In this document: positions 8,466 to 17,266 of the stretch, piece by piece
Position numbering within the stretch: the first letter of the stretch is position 1
Layout of the letters: each line of letters starts with the position of its first letter
Source of the DNA: JAOZTV01 sp965371805
GTDB taxonomy: Bacteria > Acidobacteriota > Aminicenantia > UBA2199
NCBI GenBank assembly: GCA_965371805.1
Contig: CBDUZW010000062.1
Span: 1 to 30,730 of the forward strand
Length of the DNA stretch: 30,730 nt
Direction of reading: 5' to 3'
The notes under the pieces: model-generated
Told to the model about the DNA's origin: nothing
What the model saw: the letters and a program-made list of their open reading frames with translations, nothing else
The model's database searches: none
Translations under genes and position numbers: made by a program

Positions 8466-8500
8466 TTGGAATTTTTGGTGGCATGCAGGTTTTTTTAACG
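8466..8500. repeat. Post-stop intergenic repeat, copy 6 (degenerate)
   Basis: TTTTGGAATTTTTGGTGGCATGCAGG starts a few bases after the stop at 8461. TTTTTGGTGGCATGCAGG is a diverged match to the TTTTGGTGCCAGG core. It is the weakest member of the set. Confidence 0.35.
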
Positions 8501-8586
8501 AAGGGTATTTTCAGGCAATATATAAATAAAAAAAGCATTTGATTGCTTAATATAAAATTTTATTAAATGTAAATAGGAGAAAGAAA

Positions 8587-9618
8587 ATGGAATTCATTAC
8601 TGAAGTTTTAACAAGCAATTTTATAACAGTAGTTTTGATATCTCAAATTACCGGAATAGTTTCAGCTGGAATTTTGGGAGGAGTCATTAATTATTATCTT
8701 AAAAATGAGACAAAAATCTCTGATAAGGAAAAAAGAATGTATCAGGTTAAACGACATATCTATCTTGGTATAGGTGCTTCATTTTTAGTCCCTCTCTTTT
8801 TATGGATAACTCAAAGTGAGATCAGAAATAATATTGAAAGCAGTGTTTCTTCCTTTTTGGTTTTTATTGGTTTCTGCCTTGTTGCCGCAATATCTGCTGA
8901 AAAATTTATTCAAACTTTGTCAAACCGTATATTAAAAGAAGTAAAAGAGATCAAAAAGGAAAATGAAGAATTCAAAGTAAATTTGGAAAAACAAGAAATT
9001 AATGATGCAAGGACACTTGCATTAGTTGAGAAGCAATTGAAAGAAGGAAATTTCTCAGATAAAGACAATATTGAAATTACAAATGATGAGTTTAAGGAAA
9101 TGGTTAGTTCTGCCTCAAGAAGTACAAGAATTATTATTTTTGAAAAAGCGAGAACTTTTAGAAGAGAAAATCATGAGGACAATAAAACAAATAAGAAATT
9201 AATTAATGCAATTCCTGTTTTTGAAGCATTAATAGCTGGAGATAAAGAGAATAAATTCCACCGTAACAATGGTCAACTTGCTTATATACTAAAGGATAAG
9301 GAGCCATCAGGATTTGAAAATGCAATCAAACAATTTAATCAAGCTATTGAAAAAAGAGATAAGTTTAAAATAATCGGATTCCGGATATATGAATTTAATC
9401 GGGCTATTTGTAGAATTAAAATGGATGAAAAATATAAAAAAGAAAATTCTGTAAAAAAAATAGATAAAGAGATAATCTTGTTGGACTTAAAGAATGCTGC
9501 AAAAAATGAATATTGGAGAAATGCAATTATTAACAGTGCTAAAGATGACCGCAGTGTGTGTATAAGTGATTGGTTAAAAGATAATGGAATAACAGAAAAA
9601 GATCTTAAAAGTGTATAA
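8587..9618 (+). CDS. Three-helix membrane protein (YEATS-associated 3TM type) with TPR-like tail
   Basis: The product is 343 residues. Three membrane helices lie at about 12-36, 57-76 and 88-106. Their signature (GGVINYYL, then LGIGASFLVPLF, then LVFIGFCLVAAISAEKFIQTLS) matches what I remember of the three-helix domain that accompanies prokaryotic YEATS-like domains in predicted conflict systems. A coiled coil spans about 113-160. The C-terminal half (175-343) is helical and TPR-like (VFEALIAGD, HRNNGQLAYIL, AIKQFNQAIEKRD, RIYEFNRAICRI). No YEATS domain is present here. The tail should face the cytoplasm and could bind a partner, perhaps the soluble hydrolases encoded next. It is a likely membrane sensor or platform. 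The next gene starts 15 nt after the stop. Confidence 0.8.
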   Translation: MEFITEVLTSNFITVVLISQITGIVSAGILGGVINYYLKNETKISDKEKRMYQVKRHIYLGIGASFLVPLFLWITQSEIRNNIESSVSSFLVFIGFCLVAAISAEKFIQTLSNRILKEVKEIKKENEEFKVNLEKQEINDARTLALVEKQLKEGNFSDKDNIEITNDEFKEMVSSASRSTRIIIFEKARTFRRENHEDNKTNKKLINAIPVFEALIAGDKENKFHRNNGQLAYILKDKEPSGFENAIKQFNQAIEKRDKFKIIGFRIYEFNRAICRIKMDEKYKKENSVKKIDKEIILLDLKNAAKNEYWRNAIINSAKDDRSVCISDWLKDNGITEKDLKSV

Positions 9619-9633
9619 AAAAAGGAGGTAAAA

Positions 9634-10092
9634 ATGGAAAAAATTGAATTAACAGCTTTTAAAATGGCACAGAGGTTTATTGGAATTAATGAAATATCCG
9701 GGGCAGCATCAAATCCTCAAATTTTAGCAATGCTGAAACTAGATAATAAATGGCCTGATGGAGATGAGGTTCCATGGTGTTCTGCATTTATAAACTATAT
9801 TACCTGGCTATTACGTCTTCCACGTTCAAAAAATTTAAGAGCCAGATCCTGGTTAAATATTGGAGAGTCTATTAAAATTGAAGATGCAGAAGTCGGATTT
9901 GATGTTGTTATTTTAAAGAGAGGCAAAGGTGTTCAACCAGGTCCCGAAGTAATTGATGCTCCCGGGCATGTTGGCTTTTTTGCAGGATTTGAAGAAGATA
10001 AGATTCTGCTTTTAGGTGGCAATCAATCGAATTCAGTTGATGTTTCAAGATATTCAATAGATCGAATTCTTGGAATTAGAAGACTATTATAA
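9634..10092 (+). CDS. TIGR02594-type CHAP/NlpC-P60-like amidase
   Basis: The product is 152 residues, the full length of this small family. Cys49 in VPWCSAF is the expected nucleophile and His112 in APGHVGFF the expected base. The closing LLGGNQSN motif (127-133) is typical of TIGR02594 proteins. The fold is papain-like; relatives cut peptidoglycan cross-links or amide bonds. There is no signal peptide, so it would act in the cytoplasm unless released through a damaged membrane. It starts 15 nt after the stop of the three-helix membrane gene with AAAGGAGG, so the two are almost certainly co-transcribed. In phages the same family serves as endolysin, but no phage genes are present. Confidence 0.88.
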   Translation: MEKIELTAFKMAQRFIGINEISGAASNPQILAMLKLDNKWPDGDEVPWCSAFINYITWLLRLPRSKNLRARSWLNIGESIKIEDAEVGFDVVILKRGKGVQPGPEVIDAPGHVGFFAGFEEDKILLLGGNQSNSVDVSRYSIDRILGIRRLL

Positions 10093-10132
10093 AAGCATTT
10101 TATTACTGTTTTATTAATAAAAGGAGATGGAA

Positions 10133-11419
10133 ATGGATAAACTTCAAGGTATTGTAAAAGGATTTAATCTAATTCAATGTCAAGGGAAATTAATTAAATG
10201 CTGGAAAAATGCAGCTGATGCAACTGGAAAGCGTAAACCTCTTGATTTAACTTTACATGAACATGAAGTTGTTGAAGTTAAAGGATTATTTTCTGGAGAT
10301 TTATGGAAATCGAAATTTATAAAGAAATACTCCAAATCAAAAGAAGCTGGTTCATTAAACGATTTATTAAGAATACGAGCATTGAAAGAGAATCATATGA
10401 AGATTGAGGCTGTAAATGGATATTTAGGTACTGCATTAGGTTTTAAATTAAGTAGGAAAGAAAACACAAAACATCCAAGCATAATTATTTTTGTGCCAAA
10501 AAAAAAGTCTTCAAATAATCTATCTCCAGGTGAACTAGCTCCTTCTTTATTAGAATATAATAATATAAAAAATAAAAATGATGAATTTAACGGGAAATGG
10601 TGTCTTACCGATGTGGTTGAAGGTAAAAAAGCATATCCTATTCAAAAGAATAAAGTATATCCTCTAAGTTCTAATAATGAAGAAGCAGTAAAGACACTAA
10701 GAGCAATGAATACAAATTTAATTGGAGGAGTGATGCTAGCATATTATGGAAATGGCATTGTTTCTAAAGATAATAAAAAATTTGGAACAGCAGGTATTGC
10801 TGTTAAGGAAAAAACAACAGGTGATATTGGTTTTTTAACAAATCAACACATAGCAGAAACTCCTGGACGAAAAATATATCATAAAGATTGGGGAGATGAG
10901 TTTCAAATTGGTTCTACTTTAATGGTTAAGGAATATCAAGAAGACCATGATTGGTATAATAGAGTTGTAGATGAGCAGAACACAAAAATCCGATGTGACT
11001 GTGGCTTTGTGAAAATTGATAAAGCTGAAATAAACTCTGGGCTTTACAAAATCAGAAAACTAGGCCCGATAATTAAAGTTGATTATAATACAATGGATAT
11101 TATTGGACAACCAGTAATAAGTGTAGGATGTACACGAGGAATTCAAAGAGGAGAAATTGCTGCATATTCATATGAATATAGAGATGGAGCAACAAATATA
11201 TATACTGATTTTTTAATTATTGGAAAAGAAAAACAAAGTTTTACAGCTCCAGGTGATAGTGGAAAACTTATTGTTACAGATGAAGATATCTGTCGTCCAA
11301 TAGGGCTATTATGGGGAGGAGAGCAAGGACAATTAAGTAGTGATATAAAACAAGATGTATGGGGTAAAGCTTCAGATTTGAGTAAAGTATTAGATATACT
11401 AAATTTGGAGATTTTATAA
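10133..11419 (+). CDS. Trypsin-like serine protease, cytoplasmic
   Basis: I chose the ATG at 10133 because the Shine-Dalgarno AAGGAG (10121-10126) directly abuts an upstream ATG at 10127 and leaves a normal six-base gap only to 10133. The product is 428 residues. A chymotrypsin-fold triad is readable: His239 (LTNQHIAET), Asp289 (CDCGFVKI) and Ser376 (APGDSGKL), with a final LLWGGEQG loop. The first 185 residues are an extra domain with a basic stretch and an EAVNGYLGTALGFKL segment. There is no export signal. Trypsin-like proteases of this kind occur as effectors in predicted bacterial conflict systems, where they may cut host proteins or activate neighbours. The latter is inference here. Confidence 0.87.
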   Translation: MDKLQGIVKGFNLIQCQGKLIKCWKNAADATGKRKPLDLTLHEHEVVEVKGLFSGDLWKSKFIKKYSKSKEAGSLNDLLRIRALKENHMKIEAVNGYLGTALGFKLSRKENTKHPSIIIFVPKKKSSNNLSPGELAPSLLEYNNIKNKNDEFNGKWCLTDVVEGKKAYPIQKNKVYPLSSNNEEAVKTLRAMNTNLIGGVMLAYYGNGIVSKDNKKFGTAGIAVKEKTTGDIGFLTNQHIAETPGRKIYHKDWGDEFQIGSTLMVKEYQEDHDWYNRVVDEQNTKIRCDCGFVKIDKAEINSGLYKIRKLGPIIKVDYNTMDIIGQPVISVGCTRGIQRGEIAAYSYEYRDGATNIYTDFLIIGKEKQSFTAPGDSGKLIVTDEDICRPIGLLWGGEQGQLSSDIKQDVWGKASDLSKVLDILNLEIL

Positions 11420-11446
11420 ATTTAAATATTAAAATGGAGGAGAACA

Positions 11447-13795
11447 ATGAAATTTAAGATTAAAGTTATAGTAATGTATTTTTTATTAATTATATTCCTA
11501 GGGACTGGCGAGTTAATTAGTAATGCAAATGAGCTAAAAAAAGAAAATAAACCATCAAACGTTGATGTGGTATCGATAATGGATATTGCACATCCATTCT
11601 ATGATGCAAAGATACTTGAAGAGATATACAAAGATAAAATAATTAGTGATAATGAAATAAAAAATACATTGAAAGTACTATCAAAATATACAACGAATGA
11701 AAGATTAAAAGAACTCTATAGAAAAATATTTTCCAAGCGAGATTTAAGTACTGCTAATCAAACAGAATTTGAAGATATTATGAAATCAAATGGTGAAGTT
11801 GGTAAAAATCCATTTTTAATTAAATATACAGAGTTACTATTCACAAAACTTAATAAATCAACTTTTCTTAGTGGCGGTACTAAAAAAACAAATGGAAAAT
11901 TTGAAACAGAAAAAGCTATTTCATCTACTGCAAAAGGATTTTTATCTCCTGTAATGGTTGTAGATGCACTAGGCTCTTTTATTGCAAAACGTTTCAAAGA
12001 AGAACTTACTATTGCATATCTAGAAAAATTTAAAAAAATATTAAAAAAAAATAAGGATAAGGGTTGGACTTTGCTAGTGCCTACAACTTTTACTTTTCTA
12101 GAAAATTCAGAACCATTTTATTTTAAAGTCTTCCTCTCAACATTAAAACAATCTTTTCATAATGATTTGAATAATCTTGATATTAATATAAAAGATTTTT
12201 TAATAAAACATAAAGAAAAAATCGTAGGGTACATGTTAAATTTGCTTGAAGATAAAAATTGTGATAAAGAGTTTCAAAAGATTTTAAGAGATACCTTATC
12301 AAGTATAGATGATGAAATTAGAATAAGTGTTTTAAAACTAAAAAGATTAGAAAAAAACAATAAGTTTTTATCAGAAGAAGAAAGATTGAAAATAATCCAT
12401 AGATTAAGGCTTGTACTATGGAAAGATCATAAAGGGAAATTGAAAATTTTTTTTATAAAGGCAATAAAAGATAGAAAATCATTACCTGAATATAAAAAAA
12501 TTTTGGGAATAGAAAAATCAATAAGAAAGAAAGATTCAATAAACCTGGCAATTACTATATTGGATGTGGTTCAGGAAGTAAAAAAGGGGAAACATCCAAT
12601 GGAAATAATTGAGATTATTATTAATAGAGCTTATATTAATCAGATGGATAATAAGATCTCAGATCCAATGAGAATATTGGCTTTGATCTCCAGAAATCTA
12701 GTAAATAAAGAAGGAGATGGATGGATAAGGCCAAATGAATTCAAGGCATTAGTCATTAACAGTAATAAAAATTATCCAGAGATTTATTTAGGACTTCTTT
12801 GTGCAAAAGAATATATTCAGTTGGAAAAAATATTTTGTAATGGTTCTAAAACATTGAATAATATTATTAATGAAAACATTAAATATTTCGAAACAGCTTC
12901 TAGTTATATTTACAAAATGTTGAAAATTACAAACTCAATCCAAAATAAAATCAAAGAATTGGAATTAATAAGAAAAGAAGATGGATTTAAAAAGTATTAC
13001 TCCTATATGGAAACATTTTTTGAATTAATTGAGCATGGATTTGGTTTAAAAGATTTTTTTGAAGATGATCTAGAAAAGATCAGTATTATAAAAAAGAATC
13101 AAAAAAATCTAGTTACAGCAAAGAAATTATTGGAGCTTTCAAAAAACATCAATGAAAAGGCTTATGGTGTAGCTCTAGTAAATACTGTAACAATATTAAA
13201 GGATTTATTACCTAAATCTGTTATTAAAGATGAGATTATCAAATATGGAACATTTATGGTTAGTATGGTGGAAGCAAAAGATGCCAAAGAAATGGGAAAG
13301 GTGATTTCAGCAGCAGCATTACCTGTAGGAAGTTACCGCATTAAAAGGACACATCCTTTTACGATCTCTTTAAATTCTTATGCAGGGATTTTTGGAAATA
13401 GTGAAAATCTATCCAATAGCAATGATGAAGAGAAGCAATCAAGCAATATTGCATTTACTGCTCCGGTTGGACTTGCAATGAATTTTTTTGGTGGGAGGAA
13501 ACATAAAACATCCCATAGTATATTTCTTTCTATTATTGACGTTGGAGCAGTAGTACGTTTTCGATTAGGTGATGAAGAAACAAAATTAGATGGAGTAGAA
13601 TGGAGAGATGTTTTAGCACCAGGCTTGTTTTATATTTGGGGATTAAGAGATAGTATAATATCCATAGGTTTAGGAGTTCAATACGGTCCAAAACTAACAA
13701 ATGTATTAGAGAATGGAACACCAGAAATTACACCTAGTAGAATTCGTTATGGAGTGATGTTTGTTGTTGATATTCCAATTTTTCATTTTAAATAA
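11447..13795 (+). CDS. Large secreted protein with barrel-like C-terminal domain
   Basis: The product is 782 residues. The N-terminus is a signal peptide or anchor (hydrophobic residues 8-20). Residues 40-610 are almost wholly helical and Lys/Glu-rich without recognisable motifs. Residues 619-782 switch to strands typical of an outer-membrane barrel: PFTISLNSYAGIFG, NIAFTAPVGLAMNFFG, HSIFLSIIDVGAVVRFRLG, SIISIGLGVQYGP, IRYGVMFVVDIPIFHFK. The chain ends close to an aromatic residue, as many barrels do. About 160 residues could form an eight-strand barrel. I recall similar C-termini in uncharacterised Bacteroidota proteins but cannot name the family. It lies 27 nt after the protease gene and 83 nt before the patatin gene, so it probably belongs to the same unit. 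Confidence 0.75.
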   Translation: MKFKIKVIVMYFLLIIFLGTGELISNANELKKENKPSNVDVVSIMDIAHPFYDAKILEEIYKDKIISDNEIKNTLKVLSKYTTNERLKELYRKIFSKRDLSTANQTEFEDIMKSNGEVGKNPFLIKYTELLFTKLNKSTFLSGGTKKTNGKFETEKAISSTAKGFLSPVMVVDALGSFIAKRFKEELTIAYLEKFKKILKKNKDKGWTLLVPTTFTFLENSEPFYFKVFLSTLKQSFHNDLNNLDINIKDFLIKHKEKIVGYMLNLLEDKNCDKEFQKILRDTLSSIDDEIRISVLKLKRLEKNNKFLSEEERLKIIHRLRLVLWKDHKGKLKIFFIKAIKDRKSLPEYKKILGIEKSIRKKDSINLAITILDVVQEVKKGKHPMEIIEIIINRAYINQMDNKISDPMRILALISRNLVNKEGDGWIRPNEFKALVINSNKNYPEIYLGLLCAKEYIQLEKIFCNGSKTLNNIINENIKYFETASSYIYKMLKITNSIQNKIKELELIRKEDGFKKYYSYMETFFELIEHGFGLKDFFEDDLEKISIIKKNQKNLVTAKKLLELSKNINEKAYGVALVNTVTILKDLLPKSVIKDEIIKYGTFMVSMVEAKDAKEMGKVISAAALPVGSYRIKRTHPFTISLNSYAGIFGNSENLSNSNDEEKQSSNIAFTAPVGLAMNFFGGRKHKTSHSIFLSIIDVGAVVRFRLGDEETKLDGVEWRDVLAPGLFYIWGLRDSIISIGLGVQYGPKLTNVLENGTPEITPSRIRYGVMFVVDIPIFHFK

Positions 13796-13878
13796 GAATA
13801 TTCGGGATGGAGTTTGTTTTTTAGTGTTTTTCAAAGAATTTTTAGTGGAAGTAAATTTTCAATTTAGGAGGAAATAAT

Positions 13879-15537
13879 ATGAAAGATATTGATTTGAAGA
13901 TTGGATTGGCATTTTCTGGTGGGGGTTTCAGGGCTTCAGCCTTTAGTTTAGGAGTACTGACTTATCTAAATAGAATAAAAATTGGAGATGAGGCACTTCT
14001 AAAAAAGGTAATTGTTCTATCTACTATATCAGGCGGGACAATCACAGGAGCAAGATATGCAACTGGAATAAAAAATGGAGAAAGCTTAGAAGATATATAT
14101 AAAAAAATATATCATTTTATGAGTGAAGTAAATCTGATAAATCTAGGTTTGGATAATTTAATATCAAAAAAGTGGGGCAACAAGAGAATAATGAGTTTAA
14201 TAAACGCTATTTCAGATGTATATGATAGTGAATTATTTGATAAAATGAAATTTGGAACTCTTTTTACAGATGATCCCCCAATTCATTTAAAACACATCTC
14301 ATTTAATGCAACAGAATTTGCGAACGGTTTACCTTTTCGATTCCAAAGATCAGAAAAAATAAATGCGCCTGAACATGGAGAATCTGATAGAGGCATTGTT
14401 GGGAATTATGAATATCGAATTCCTGAAAACATTGCAAGAGAGATTCGAATGGCTGATATTTTGGCCTCATCATCTTGTTTCCCGGGTGGTTTTGAGCCAA
14501 TAAATTTCCCAACTGATTTTAAGTTTGAAATCAAAGAGGAATTTGAAGAATATTTCAATAATAGTGATTTTCCTGTTGGTTTAATGGATGGAGGTATTGT
14601 TGATAATCAGGGGATAGAACCTCTTTTATTAGCAGAAGAGAGACTTAAAAGAAATCGAAAGGATGAAAGTTCAAAGGTTAGTACTTCTAATGTGCTGGAT
14701 CTATTAATAATCTCTGATGTTGCGAGTCCATATATGGATGATTATAAAGCAAGTAAACAACAAAAAGAAAATTGGTGGAGAAAATTAACGCCTCAAAATA
14801 TTTTTCTAATTAACTTCCTCTTTTTAATTTCATCTATTATTGCAATGTGTTTTTCAATTAAAAATTCCAATATTTTACTATCTGCTCTATTTTCATCCCT
14901 GATAACTCTAAATATAATAGTTTTTGTCTTAGGAAAGTTCATAAAATCAATACCAAAAAATTTTCAGGTACCAAATATATTTATGAAACCTTTAAAAAAA
15001 TTGATGAGATTAAAACTAATTGTCTATGAAAACCTGATAATGAATAGAGCAAACTCATTGTTGAAAATGACTAATGATGTCTTTTTAAAACATGTGAGAA
15101 GATTAAATTTTTCCAGGATTTATGAAGACGATTCCTGGAAGAACAGGCGTATAATGAATGCCATATATGAACTCAGAAATGAAGAAAAAAAACTAAATAA
15201 AAGGATTCAAGATAAGAAAATAGATGAGAAACTTATTCCATCTAAAAGTATTCGAGATTTGGCAAGTAAAGCAGCAGGTATGGGGACAACTTTATGGTTT
15301 ACTGATGATGAATTAGAAAAAGAGGATATGTTGAATTCTATTATCGCATGCGGTCAATTTAATATATGTTGGAATCTTCTTGAATATATTGAAACTTTAA
15401 AAAAGGATCCTGAAAACACTAATGAAAGTCATAATGAATTAATCGCATGTGAAGACCAGCTATTAGATCACTGGAAGCAATTTAAAGCAGAGCCACTTTG
15501 GATGGTTAATGAAATTAATGCTGAATTAAAAATATAG
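13879..15537 (+). CDS. Patatin-like phospholipase with two membrane helices
   Basis: The product is 552 residues. The patatin core is clear. The oxyanion loop is GGGFR at 14-18. The catalytic Ser is Ser51 in STISGGT, and the catalytic Asp is Asp237 in LMDGGIVDNQG; FPGGFEPI lies near 203. The nucleophile elbow reads T-I-S-G-G where most patatins have G-x-S-x-G, so the first Gly is replaced by Thr. Two membrane helices (about 308-326 and 331-351) follow the core, and a helical tail of 200 residues completes the protein. The expected activity is release of fatty acids from phospholipids. Patatin effectors (for example CapV in CBASS) kill by degrading the inner membrane; no cyclase is visible here. 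Confidence 0.88.
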   Translation: MKDIDLKIGLAFSGGGFRASAFSLGVLTYLNRIKIGDEALLKKVIVLSTISGGTITGARYATGIKNGESLEDIYKKIYHFMSEVNLINLGLDNLISKKWGNKRIMSLINAISDVYDSELFDKMKFGTLFTDDPPIHLKHISFNATEFANGLPFRFQRSEKINAPEHGESDRGIVGNYEYRIPENIAREIRMADILASSSCFPGGFEPINFPTDFKFEIKEEFEEYFNNSDFPVGLMDGGIVDNQGIEPLLLAEERLKRNRKDESSKVSTSNVLDLLIISDVASPYMDDYKASKQQKENWWRKLTPQNIFLINFLFLISSIIAMCFSIKNSNILLSALFSSLITLNIIVFVLGKFIKSIPKNFQVPNIFMKPLKKLMRLKLIVYENLIMNRANSLLKMTNDVFLKHVRRLNFSRIYEDDSWKNRRIMNAIYELRNEEKKLNKRIQDKKIDEKLIPSKSIRDLASKAAGMGTTLWFTDDELEKEDMLNSIIACGQFNICWNLLEYIETLKKDPENTNESHNELIACEDQLLDHWKQFKAEPLWMVNEINAELKI

Positions 15538-15580
15538 TAAATTGGAATATAAATGAATTACACAAAAAAGGGAGGGATTC

Positions 15581-17091
15581 GTGGCAATAATAAGATATGC
15601 AAAAGGTCCGGTAGTCTATCTTTATGACCCGGACAATCTAAAAACAAAAAAGAAGCAACTTTTATGGGGTGATTGGCTCCGGATTGGTGATGACTTAAAT
15701 GAGAATTGGTCTAAAATAAAATGGGGCTCTGAGAATTTAGCTATAAAAAAAAAAGATTATCAAGAAGAAAGAATTCTTGAAATGATATTTCTGGATGTAG
15801 GGCAGGGTGATGGTTGTATTCTCACGACCCCTCTGATGAATTCTAAAGAGAAAATCATCATTATTGATGCCGGTGTTGGGGATAATATGAAGAATTATTT
15901 GAAGTACCGCTTTCGGGACTTCAAAAAAAAATCACCTTTAACTCTGCAATTATCACTCATCCTGACAAAGACCATTATCTTGGCTTTCAAAAAATATTCG
16001 AAAATGAACAAATATCATTTGAAAATGTTTATCATAACGGTTTACTTGAAAGAAAAGGTGATAATCTTTTAGGACCGGTGACTGATGGTTTCTTAACAGA
16101 TATCCGACCAACTAAAATTGCGGCTCGAAGCTTGTATTCAGACTCTCAGTTGCGCGGAAGAAAATTGTACCCGAAACTAATGTGGACAGCGCTTAACAGC
16201 GACCGGTTCGGCGATATAAAAATGCTTTCTACTCAACATGGACAAAAAGAAGAAAACCGTAGCTGGATGCCTGGATTTGCACCCTCAAACAACACTGAAT
16301 TAACAATTGAGGTTCTCGGTCCGGTTGTTGAGAAAGCACCTAATGGTAAAAAAGGTCTTCGCACATTTGCGAGTTCAATGACTGCAACAGCCATGAATGA
16401 AGGAAAAACCAAGAATGGACACTCGGTATTATTAAGGTTAAAATATAGGGACTTTTCAATATTATTCGGTGGCGATCTGAATACACCAGCTGAGCATTTT
16501 TTAATACGGCATTATGGAAATAATGGAAACACGCCAACGACAAAAGCAGAATCTCAAGCGATGATAAAAAAAGCTAAAACCAGATTTGCTGTAGATATGA
16601 TGAAATGTTGTCATCATGGAGCTTCTGACGTGACAGATGAATTTCTGGAAGCGACTGAGCCAGCTGCTTTCGTAATTTCGTCTGGTGATGGGGAAAGCCA
16701 TGTACATCCCCGTCCCGATCTTCTCGGTCTGTTGGGTAAGAAGGGTCGTGGTAACAGACCTTTAGTTCTCTGTACAGAAATATTACGTTCTACACGTGAA
16801 AAGGAAAGTCATACATTAAAAAAAGATTTTTACAAGATAGAGAAAGACATTGACAAGGAAACAAATATGGAGATTAAAAAGGAACTTGAGAAGAAGAAAG
16901 CCGGTATTCTATACAAACTCTTCAAACGAAATGTAGGTGTTTATGGCGCTATTAATCTACGAACTGATGGCAGAAAAGCGGTTGTTGCATTTCGTAATGA
17001 AAAACCAAAAGGCATATATCGCTGGTTTTATTATGAGTTTGAGAAAGATACAAATGGTGTTTTTCAAGTTAAAAATAAGAACAGCCATTAG
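15581..17091 (+). CDS. ComEC/Rec2-like MBL-fold hydrolase, split by a frameshift
   Basis: The GTG start at 15581 follows GGGAGGG. The first frame gives an SH3-like N-terminus, then MIFLDVGQGDG (about 69) and IIIIDAG (92-98), and stops at 16072. From a run of nine A (15923-15931) the -1 frame is open to 17091. It supplies the missing motif HPDKDH (about 127-132 of the fused product), then LFGGDL (about 299) and CCHHGASD (about 345). Joined by a -1 shift the protein is about 503 residues with all metallo-beta-lactamase motifs. Relatives without membrane segments are free hydrolases, not DNA-uptake channels. The break could be a real mutation, a lost A in sequencing, or slippage that makes the full protein. 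A GTG at 16078 opens the downstream frame but would lack the key histidines. Confidence 0.82.
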
Positions 17092-17124
17092 AAGTATTAA
17101 AGACTTGAATGAAAATAGAGACAA

Positions 17125-17190
17125 AGTTGTGATTTTTGTATTCTTAATAATTTTCGAACTTTTGGGGATAGTCGAGAAATAATTGTTTTT
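17125..17190. repeat. Intergenic repeat, copy 7 (second core)
   Basis: TGATTTTTGTATTCTT followed by GAACTTTTGGGGATAGTCGAGA parallels 4826-4850 plus 4893-4915. This marks the far end of the repeat family; I see no further copy between here and 30730. Confidence 0.45.
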
Positions 17191-17266
17191 AGAGAAGAAT
17201 AATATTTCTTGGAACCATTTGGACATTTAAACCGTTATAGGATATTACAAAGATCAGGAGAAAATT

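Noticed and set aside
9634..10092. Prophage endolysin
   Set aside because: The family occurs in phages, but no phage structural, holin or integrase genes are present and the neighbours are conflict-type hydrolases.
15581..16072. Reading the first MBL frame as a separate 163-residue protein
   Set aside because: After the A run the frame turns into Lys/Ile-rich noise, while the other frame carries the conserved HPDKDH motif.
1..17200. CRISPR array made of the intergenic repeats
   Set aside because: The repeats are variable, far apart, separated by genes, and lack regular spacers.
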